Source: Flavobacteriales bacterium (GTDB lineage: Bacteria; Bacteroidota; Bacteroidia; Flavobacteriales_D; Crocinitomicaceae). From it: a DNA stretch of 44,339 bases. Under the pieces are notes generated by a model. The model made no database searches, was not told where the DNA came from, and saw only the letters and a list, made by a program, of their open reading frames with translations. Both the position numbers and the translations under genes were made by a program. The stretch spans positions 1 to 44,339 of the forward strand of contig CANNKP010000004.1 of the NCBI GenBank assembly GCA_947505255.1. The letters are read 5' to 3'. Position 1 is the first letter of the stretch, and each line of letters opens with the position of its first letter. Shown here piece after piece: positions 38,178 through 44,339 of the stretch.

Positions 38178-39689
38178 TTATTCGTCATCTAAAACATTGC
38201 GCAGTTTCTGGCGCAATTGCCTATTGTATGTTTCAATTAAATATTTCAAATAATTTGGGGTGCTTTTAGAAATACACTTTGTATAATGTTTCAACCTGTG
38301 CTCAACATGTTCTTGTATAACAGCCATTAATTCTAAAGCGTGATAAAAATCTGTAGCAGCTTCAACAATCACCTCAAAATGGTTCTCCATAGATAAATCT
38401 ACTGCTTCCTTTCCTTTTCGACCACTATCAACACATTCATAATAAACATCTTTGATATTGAATTTCTCCAATAAATCTGTTTTCATAATATCACTCATTC
38501 CCCTGGGAAATTCATATTCAACTTCGAATTCTAAGTCATCATTTTCTGACAAACGAGATTCCAAAAAGCGATCTGGAAAGCGGAAAGCATCTTGCCAGTT
38601 CAAATAATCTTGCCACAAACCAAAACGTCTAACATTATTACCAAGATCGATTAATTTAAATTCGCTTTTGTTTGGTAATTTACGTGAGCCTCTTCCAATC
38701 ATTTGGTGATACAAAGTCAACGATCGTGTTGCACGGTTCAAAATAATCGTTTGTACTGTTGGCTCATCAAAACCAGTTGTTAGAATACCTACCGAAGACA
38801 AAATTGCATCTGGTGTTTCTTTGAACCATTTCAAGATATCTTTTCTATCCTTATCACTATAGGTTGAATCTAAATGTCGGATTGGATAACCACGTTTCTT
38901 AAAGGTTTCTTCAACTCTCAAAGAAGTATCAATTCCTGAATTAAAAATCAACGTTTTGTTTCCAATAGCTACTTCTTCATATGCGAAAAGCAATTTCTCC
39001 TGCATGAAAAAATTCCCGTAAACCTGATCTGAACTGTTAACTGTGAAATCTCCATTGGAACCAATTTTTAATCCATGCAAATTAACATCATACGTATATG
39101 ATTCAGCATTAGATAAATAGCCTCCTTCAATTAAAGAAGAAATACTTTCTCCAACAATTAATTTATTGTAATTATCATTTAATGGCAATGCTTTATTACT
39201 GCTTAAAGGTGTTGCTGTAACGCCTAATATATTACCGTTTTCATAAAATTGGAAAATCTTTCTAAAACTGTTATAATGTGCTTCATCAACGATTACCAAT
39301 CCTACATCTTTAATAAAATTCTCATCTTCATTTAACCGATTATTGAGCGTTTCCACCATTGCAATGAAGCATGGAAATTCATCCTGATTATCAATCTTCT
39401 TGACATCACTATTTATAACCATGTTATTTACTCCAATGGCAAACAACTGTTTAGAAGTTTGAACGGATAATTCTATTCGATGGGTTAGAATTAATACTTT
39501 TTCATTCGTTTTCTCAATAAATTTTCTTGCAATTTCAGAGAAAATAACTGTTTTTCCACCGCCCGTAGGCAACTGAAATAGTAAATTGAATTTTTTACCG
39601 TTTTTTTCAAGCTCTTCTATAATGGAATGAACAGTTTTTGCTTGAAATGGGTATAATTCTTTTGCTTCGTACAATTCAGTATCTATCAT
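38178..39689 (-). CDS. DEAD/DEAH-box superfamily 2 helicase (type III restriction res-subunit-like)
   Basis: LPTGGGKTVIFSEIA (Walker A), VIVDEAHYNS (DEAH), ILTTGFDEPTVQTIIL and HQMIGRGSRKL (motif VI). Start moved from TTG 39743 to ATG 39689 (MIDTELYEAKELYPFQAKTV) because the promoter lies inside the longer ORF. Confidence 0.88.
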   Translation of the reverse strand: MIDTELYEAKELYPFQAKTVHSIIEELEKNGKKFNLLFQLPTGGGKTVIFSEIARKFIEKTNEKVLILTHRIELSVQTSKQLFAIGVNNMVINSDVKKIDNQDEFPCFIAMVETLNNRLNEDENFIKDVGLVIVDEAHYNSFRKIFQFYENGNILGVTATPLSSNKALPLNDNYNKLIVGESISSLIEGGYLSNAESYTYDVNLHGLKIGSNGDFTVNSSDQVYGNFFMQEKLLFAYEEVAIGNKTLIFNSGIDTSLRVEETFKKRGYPIRHLDSTYSDKDRKDILKWFKETPDAILSSVGILTTGFDEPTVQTIILNRATRSLTLYHQMIGRGSRKLPNKSEFKLIDLGNNVRRFGLWQDYLNWQDAFRFPDRFLESRLSENDDLEFEVEYEFPRGMSDIMKTDLLEKFNIKDVYYECVDSGRKGKEAVDLSMENHFEVIVEAATDFYHALELMAVIQEHVEHRLKHYTKCISKSTPNYLKYLIETYNRQLRQKLRNVLDDE

Positions 39690-39713
39690 TCTTTGTGTCC
39701 GGAAAATGGGGTA

Positions 39714-39744
39714 CAAAAGTAGCTCCTTTATTTCGAATTTCAAA
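39714..39744 (-). promoter_or_regulatory. Consensus Bacteroidota promoter TTTG-N19-TACTTTTG for the helicase gene
   Basis: Minus strand TTTG (39744-39741), exactly 19 nt spacer, TACTTTTG (39721-39714). Confidence 0.75.
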
Positions 39745-39925
39745 ATGTTTTGAGCTGATTAATTTTAGCATGTTATAACGCTCTATTCTTAAAAGAAATA
39801 TCTTCATTTTAACTATTCTAGTTTAAAAACAATAATTTGATTTTTTGTTACAATTCTAATAGCATGTTTCTACTTATTCGTTTATTTTTGTATTTCGAAA
39901 TTTTTCAACTTAAAATAGAATTCAA

Positions 39926-40876
39926 ATGAGCGAAATAGAAAAAGTGGATTGTTTGATTATTGGTTCTGGTCCTGCGGGATTCACGGCTGCTATTTATGCC
40001 GCTAGAGCAGATATGAAACCAGTTCTTTATCAAGGAATGCAACCTGGTGGTCAATTAACAACAACGAATGAAGTAGAAAACTTCCCTGGTTATCCTGATG
40101 GGATTTCAGGTCCCGAAATGATGGTTCAGTTAGAAGCGCAAGCTAAAAGATTTGAAACAGACGTTCGATATGGTTTTATTACAAAGGTTGACTTTACAGG
40201 ACCGATTCATAAATGTTGGACGGAGGAAAATAAAGAAATTCACGCAAATACAGTAATTATTTCGACTGGTGCTTCTGCAAAATACTTAGGATTAGAATCT
40301 GAGCAAAAATACCTTCAATTAGGTGGTGGTGTTTCTGCTTGTGCTGTGTGTGATGGTTTCTTTTACAGAGGACAAGAAACAGTTATTGTTGGAGCGGGCG
40401 ATTCTGCTTGTGAAGAAGCTCATTATCTATCTAAACTTTGCACGAAAGTGACAATGCTTGTGCGTCGTGATGAATTCAGAGCATCTAAAATCATGACTGA
40501 TCGTGTAAAAAACACTCCAAACATTGAAATTCTTTTCAATACTGATACAGTTGAAGTTTTGGGTGATGGAAATGTTGTGACAGGAACACATGTGAAAAAT
40601 AGTATAACAGGTGAAGAAAAAACAATTCCTTGTACGGGGTTTTTCGTGGCTATTGGTCATCACCCAAACACAGATATATTTAAAGGATTTATCGATCTAG
40701 ATGAAACAGGTTATATTAAATATGCACAGCCGGGAACTTCCAAAACAAATGTACCAGGAGTATTTGTTGCAGGTGATGCAGCAGATAAAACGTATCGTCA
40801 AGCAATAACAGCTGCAGGAACAGGTTGTATGGCAGCTTTAGATGCGGAAAGATATATGGCAGCAATGGGGCATTAA
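39926..40876 (+). CDS. trxB: Thioredoxin-disulfide reductase
   Basis: IIGSGPAGFTAAIYAARADMKPVLYQGMQPGGQLTTTNEVENFPGYPDG, redox CAVCDGFFYRG, GVFVAGDAADKTYRQAITAAGTGCMAALDAE. Confidence 0.97.
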   Translation: MSEIEKVDCLIIGSGPAGFTAAIYAARADMKPVLYQGMQPGGQLTTTNEVENFPGYPDGISGPEMMVQLEAQAKRFETDVRYGFITKVDFTGPIHKCWTEENKEIHANTVIISTGASAKYLGLESEQKYLQLGGGVSACAVCDGFFYRGQETVIVGAGDSACEEAHYLSKLCTKVTMLVRRDEFRASKIMTDRVKNTPNIEILFNTDTVEVLGDGNVVTGTHVKNSITGEEKTIPCTGFFVAIGHHPNTDIFKGFIDLDETGYIKYAQPGTSKTNVPGVFVAGDAADKTYRQAITAAGTGCMAALDAERYMAAMGH

Positions 40877-40878
40877 TT

Positions 40879-40904
40879 GATTTGGGATTTATGATTCGGA
40901 ATTC
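40879..40904. repeat. Short-word intergenic repeat GATTTGGGATTTATGATTCGGAATTC
   Basis: Reiterated GATTTgGGATTTATGATTcgGAATTC words immediately 3' of trxB. Confidence 0.5.
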
Positions 40905-40920
40905 AGTGAAAAAATAAATT

Positions 40921-40957
40921 AAGAAAGGGGTTAAGAAATTAATCCCTTTCTTTTTTG
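40921..40957 (+). terminator. Rho-independent terminator after trxB
   Basis: AAGAAAGGGGTTAA (40921-40934) / TTAATCCCTTTCTT (40939-40952) then T-run. Confidence 0.88.
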
Positions 40958-41002
40958 CCCATCTAAACAAATAAGTTGATTTATCAAGTGTTAAAAAAAG
41001 TT

Positions 41003-41268
41003 GCCACAGATTCACTGATTTTCAAACCTTTTTTATTACTGTTTTATTAAACGAAGAAATATAATCTGTGAATCTGTAGCGGTAATTTAAATTTGTTACA
41101 GATAATACTTTTGCATTATTCAATTTTATTAAAAACGCTTGTTTGTGAGGAAGTCAAATCTGTGAATCTGTGGCGATAATTAAAATTTGTCACAGATAAT
41201 ACTTTTGCATCATTCAAGTTTATTAAAAACGCTTGTTTGTGAGGAAGTAAAATCTGTGAATCTGTGGC
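41003..41268. repeat. Inverted-end-bounded element containing a 94-bp tandem repeat (2.3 copies)
   Basis: GCCACAGATTCACTGATT (41003-41020) vs AATCTGTGAATCTGTGGC (41251-41268) 17/18 inverted; AATCTGTGAATCTGT starts at 41063, 41157 and 41251 (period 94). Confidence 0.9.
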
Positions 41269-41339
41269 GATAATTAAGCGTCAAAATTTCACGGACTTAC
41301 AACTATTCAAAATAAGAATAATATAATTCTGGAACTGAT

Positions 41340-41987
41340 TTATTTAACTTTTCTCTCAAGCATAGGAACAAATTTAAACGTCCCTAATTCTTCTTCTTGA
41401 AATTCAGTTTCAGAAACTTTCACTATTCGCTTCATAATTTGCTCGCTTCCTTCGCCAATTGGAATGATCATCACCCCTCCTGTTTTTAGTTGATCTTTTA
41501 ATGTTTGAGGAATATCAGGTGCTCCACATGTAACAATAATTTTATCAAACGGAGCAATTAATGGCAATCCTAAATAACCGTCACCAAAAGATAAGCGAGG
41601 AGTAAAATTTAAATCGTGAATTATTTTTTTTGCTTTTAGGTGCAACTCTCTTTGTCTTTCAATTGAGAATACTTTAGCTCCCATCTGGCACAAAATACAC
41701 GTCTGAAAACCAGAACCAGTGCCAATTTCTAAAATTTTATCCCCTCTTTGAATATCCAATAATTGTGTTTGAAAGGCAACTGTTATAGGATGTGAAATAG
41801 TTTGTCCAGCTCCAATCTGAAATGCCATATTCGTGTAAGCTTGTTCTACAAAAGCCAAATCCAAAAAAAAATGTCTTGGTATTTTATCAAATGCCTCAAA
41901 AATTGCTTCATTCGTAATTCTGCTATCTTGTCTTAGTTGGGCAATTAATTGCCTTCGCATTCCTTTGTGTTTAAACGAATCTTGCAT
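41340..41987 (-). CDS. pcm: Protein-L-isoaspartate O-methyltransferase
   Basis: GAGQTISHPITVAFQTQLL, ILEIGTGSGFQTCILCQMGAKVFSIER, LSFGDGYLGLPLIAPFDKIIVTCGAPDIP. Confidence 0.95.
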   Translation of the reverse strand: MQDSFKHKGMRRQLIAQLRQDSRITNEAIFEAFDKIPRHFFLDLAFVEQAYTNMAFQIGAGQTISHPITVAFQTQLLDIQRGDKILEIGTGSGFQTCILCQMGAKVFSIERQRELHLKAKKIIHDLNFTPRLSFGDGYLGLPLIAPFDKIIVTCGAPDIPQTLKDQLKTGGVMIIPIGEGSEQIMKRIVKVSETEFQEEELGTFKFVPMLERKVK

Positions 41988-41991
41988 GTGG

Positions 41992-41999
41992 CAAATTTA
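41992..41999 (-). promoter_or_regulatory. TAnnTTTG -7-type box (TAAATTTG) of pcm
   Basis: Only 4 nt between the box and ATG 41987. Confidence 0.5.
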
Positions 42000-42127
42000 A
42001 CATTTAGATTCATCAATTAATCATGTAATTTCAAACATCTAGGTGTTGAATAATGTTTCTGAATACATATTTCAATATTATTCTGTATTTCTAACTGTTT
42101 CATGATGAATCAAAGCCCACTGTTTAT

Positions 42128-42135
42128 TATATTTG
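42128..42135 (+). promoter_or_regulatory. TAnnTTTG -7-type box (TATATTTG) of the acyl-CoA carboxylase gene
   Basis: TATATTTG 22 nt upstream of ATG 42158. Confidence 0.4.
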
Positions 42136-42157
42136 GTGAGCTTAAAAAAAGTAAAGA

Positions 42158-43801
42158 ATGGCGATTTCTAAAAAAGAATTAGAATTTAATATAAATGACG
42201 ATCAAATGCGCCTAAAAATAAGCGCAGTTGAACGTGAATTATCAATCATCGCTGAAGGTGGTGGAAAAAAAAGAGTTGAGAAATTACATGAAAGTGGAAA
42301 GTTAACTGCAAGAGAGCGTATTGACTTATTACTAGACCCAAACTCTGAGCGTTTTGAAATGGGCGCTTTTGCTGGATATGGAATGTATAAAGAACATGGC
42401 GGATGCCCTTCTGCTGGAGTTGTAATTGTGATTGGTTTTGTTTCTGGAAAGCAATGTATTGTTGTTGCAAATGACGCAACAGTCAAAGCTGGAGCTTGGT
42501 TTCCAATTTCAGGAAAAAAGAATTTACGTGCTCAAGAAATTGCGATGGAAAATCGTTTGCCAATTATCTATTTAGTTGATTCAGCTGGTGTATATCTTCC
42601 AATGCAAGATGAAATTTTCGCGGATAAAGAACATTTCGGACGTATTTTTAGAAATAACGCGATAATGAGTTCAATGGGAATTGTACAAATTGCTGCTGTT
42701 ATGGGAAGTTGTGTTGCTGGTGGTGCCTATCTTCCAATAATGTCGGATGAATCATTAATTGTTGACAAAACAGGAACTATTTTTCTTGCTGGATCTTATT
42801 TGGTTAAAGCAGCAATTGGTGAGAATATTGACAATGAAACGTTAGGTGGGGCAACAACTCATACAGAGATATCTGGCGTTTGCGATTATAAATCTGCAAA
42901 TGATCAGGAATGTTTAGCTACTATTCGCAAAATGATTGGGCAAATTGGTCAACCTGAAAATGCAGGTTTCGATAGAATAGAAAGTGTTGACCCAAAAGTT
43001 CCATTAAAGAATGTATATGGAATAATGCCTTCAGAAAGAAATAAACCTTACGATACAAAAGAATTGCTTCGAACAATTGTGGATGATTCTGAATTAACTG
43101 AATACAAAGCTGACTATGGTAAATCCATCATTTGCACGTATGCTCGAATCGATGGTTGGAGTGTTGGAATTGTGGCAAATCAGCGTGAAATCATTAAAAA
43201 TGCAAAAGGAGAAACACAATTTGGTGGTGTGATTTATTCTGACTCAGCTGATAAAGCAGCACGTTTCATCATGAATTGTAATCAAAAAAATATACCATTG
43301 GTTTTCTTCCAAGATGTAACTGGTTTCATGGTTGGTTCGAAAAGTGAACATGGTGGAATTATAAAGGATGGCGCAAAAATGGTAAATGCCATGGCAAATT
43401 CAGTTGTTCCAAAATTCACGGTTGTTGTTGGTAATAGCTATGGTGCTGGAAACTATGCAATGTGCGGAAAAGCATATGATCCGCGACTTATCGTTGCTTG
43501 GCCAACTGCTGAGATTGCTGTTATGTCAGGCGCATCTGCTTCAAAAGTGTTAATGCAAATTGAAGTTGCGTCTTTAAAAGCTAAAGGAGAAGAAATTACT
43601 CCTGAAAGAGAAAAAGAACTTTCGGAAACCATTAAAAATAGATATGACGAACAAGTTTCTCCTTTGTATGCTGCAAGTAGATTATGGGTCGATGCGATTA
43701 TTGATCCAGCTGATACGCGAAAAGTTTTGTCTTTAGGCATTCAAATGGCAAATCACAAAAAAGCTGAAAAGCCATATAATGTTGGTGTTATTCAAACATA
43801 A
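42158..43801 (+). CDS. Acyl-CoA carboxylase beta (carboxyltransferase) subunit, propionyl-/methylcrotonyl-CoA carboxylase type
   Basis: LHESGKLTARERIDLLLDPNSERFEMGAFAGYGMY, VAGGAYLPIMSDESLIV, LVFFQDVTGFMVGSKSEHGGIIKDGAKMVNAMANSVVPKFTVVVGNSYGAGNYAMCGKAY. Confidence 0.95.
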   Translation: MAISKKELEFNINDDQMRLKISAVERELSIIAEGGGKKRVEKLHESGKLTARERIDLLLDPNSERFEMGAFAGYGMYKEHGGCPSAGVVIVIGFVSGKQCIVVANDATVKAGAWFPISGKKNLRAQEIAMENRLPIIYLVDSAGVYLPMQDEIFADKEHFGRIFRNNAIMSSMGIVQIAAVMGSCVAGGAYLPIMSDESLIVDKTGTIFLAGSYLVKAAIGENIDNETLGGATTHTEISGVCDYKSANDQECLATIRKMIGQIGQPENAGFDRIESVDPKVPLKNVYGIMPSERNKPYDTKELLRTIVDDSELTEYKADYGKSIICTYARIDGWSVGIVANQREIIKNAKGETQFGGVIYSDSADKAARFIMNCNQKNIPLVFFQDVTGFMVGSKSEHGGIIKDGAKMVNAMANSVVPKFTVVVGNSYGAGNYAMCGKAYDPRLIVAWPTAEIAVMSGASASKVLMQIEVASLKAKGEEITPEREKELSETIKNRYDEQVSPLYAASRLWVDAIIDPADTRKVLSLGIQMANHKKAEKPYNVGVIQT

Positions 43802-43821
43802 TGCGCGGGAATTAATTGGAA

Positions 43822-43863
43822 AATCATAATCCGAATAACAAATTATAAATTACAAATTCAAAG
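43822..43863. repeat. Short-word intergenic sequence AATCATAATCCGAATAACAAATTATAAATTACAAATTCAAAG
   Basis: Reiterated ACAAATTATAAATTACAAATTC words; same vocabulary as 31234-31256 and 40879-40904 in reverse orientation. Confidence 0.45.
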
Positions 43864-43866
43864 AAG

Positions 43867-44322
43867 ATGCATTTAGATTGGCAAGTAAAATATTACCCAG
43901 AATTAACAACAAATGAATTTCATGACATTATTGCTTTACGATTAAAAGCTTTTGTTGTTGAACAAAACTGTTCTTACCTAGATTTAGATGGTAAAGACAA
44001 AAAATGTTATCATTTAATTTGTAGAGATGGCTTTGGTAAAGTGATTTCAACTGCAAGAATACTTCCTCCAGGACTTTCCTATTCAGAAGTTTCAATCGGT
44101 AGAGTTGTTATTGACGAAGCTAGTCGTGGTAAAGGAATTGGTCACGAATTAATGGTTAAATGCATGGCTTTTGCAATGGATGAATTTGGTAAAGTTCCTG
44201 TTCGACTTTCTGCTCAAAAACATTTGGAACAATATTACAATAAACATGGATTTATAAGTACTGGAAAAGAATATTTAGAAGACGATATTCCTCATGTGGA
44301 AATGTTAAACTCCCCTATTTAA
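43867..44322 (+). CDS. GNAT-family N-acetyltransferase (ElaA-like)
   Basis: LTTNEFHDIIALRLKAFVVEQNCSYLDLDGKDKKCYHL; SIGRVVIDEASRGKGIGHELM. Confidence 0.92.
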   Translation: MHLDWQVKYYPELTTNEFHDIIALRLKAFVVEQNCSYLDLDGKDKKCYHLICRDGFGKVISTARILPPGLSYSEVSIGRVVIDEASRGKGIGHELMVKCMAFAMDEFGKVPVRLSAQKHLEQYYNKHGFISTGKEYLEDDIPHVEMLNSPI

Positions 44323-44327
44323 TTACT

Positions 44328-44339
44328 ATGAAAAACGAA
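44328..44339 (+). CDS. Possible start of a CDS truncated by the window edge (MKNE...)
   Basis: ATG AAA AAC GAA immediately after the GNAT gene; only 4 codons visible. Confidence 0.3.

Noticed and set aside
38178-39743. Helicase as part of a restriction or other phage-defence island
   Set aside because: No methyltransferase, nuclease or other defence gene is adjacent; neighbours are a lipoprotein and trxB. A stand-alone SF2 helicase is insufficient evidence.
40716-41015. 99-aa minus-strand ORF antisense to the trxB 3' end and terminator
   Set aside because: Overlaps trxB, its terminator and the repeat edge; no family signal.
41063-41268. The three AATCTGTGAATCTGTGGC copies as a possible CRISPR array
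   Set aside because: The whole 94-bp unit is repeated, so 'spacers' are near identical; inverted ends and no cas genes nearby. Consistent with a tandem/REP-like repeat, not CRISPR.
42202-42486. Antisense ORFs (94 and 77 aa) in the acyl-CoA carboxylase gene
   Set aside because: Fully inside a strongly conserved CDS with no promoter or terminator support.

Overview
This is an AT-rich, gene-dense window of about 44 kb. Its gene content and TAnnTTTG-type -7 promoter boxes point to a Bacteroidota chromosome, probably Flavobacteriales. Most of it is housekeeping: pyrD, HMG-CoA lyase family, rhomboid, class IV aminotransferase, L,D-transpeptidase, rpe, CvfB-like S1 protein, a LytTR two-component system, pyrG, yidC, M1 peptidase, mnmA, pepD, ettA, trxB, pcm, acyl-CoA carboxylase beta subunit and an ElaA-like GNAT. 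I see no CRISPR array, tRNA/rRNA or intact transposon. Five areas deserve a second look. (1) A minus-strand accessory block at ~33.4-37.4 kb holds an SPFH-GYF_2 protein, a zinc-ribbon protein and small membrane proteins. Within it, one gene lacks a canonical start codon and an adjacent DUF4190-like gene is degraded. (2) Several intergenic 'short-word' repeats occur, including a 2.3-copy, 94-bp tandem repeat bounded by near-perfect inverted ends, and a polypyrimidine tract next to a truncated M28 peptidase remnant. (3) Two small ORFs missed by the 60-aa cutoff (58 aa and 29 aa) have supporting expression signals. (4) An XRE regulator has a promoter overlapped by a near-dyad, and a perfect 15-bp dyad lies upstream of mnmA. 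(5) Several ORF-track starts (pyrD, pyrG, helicase) fall inside terminator or promoter signals and should be moved downstream. All family names come from reading the translated sequences; no database search was run.
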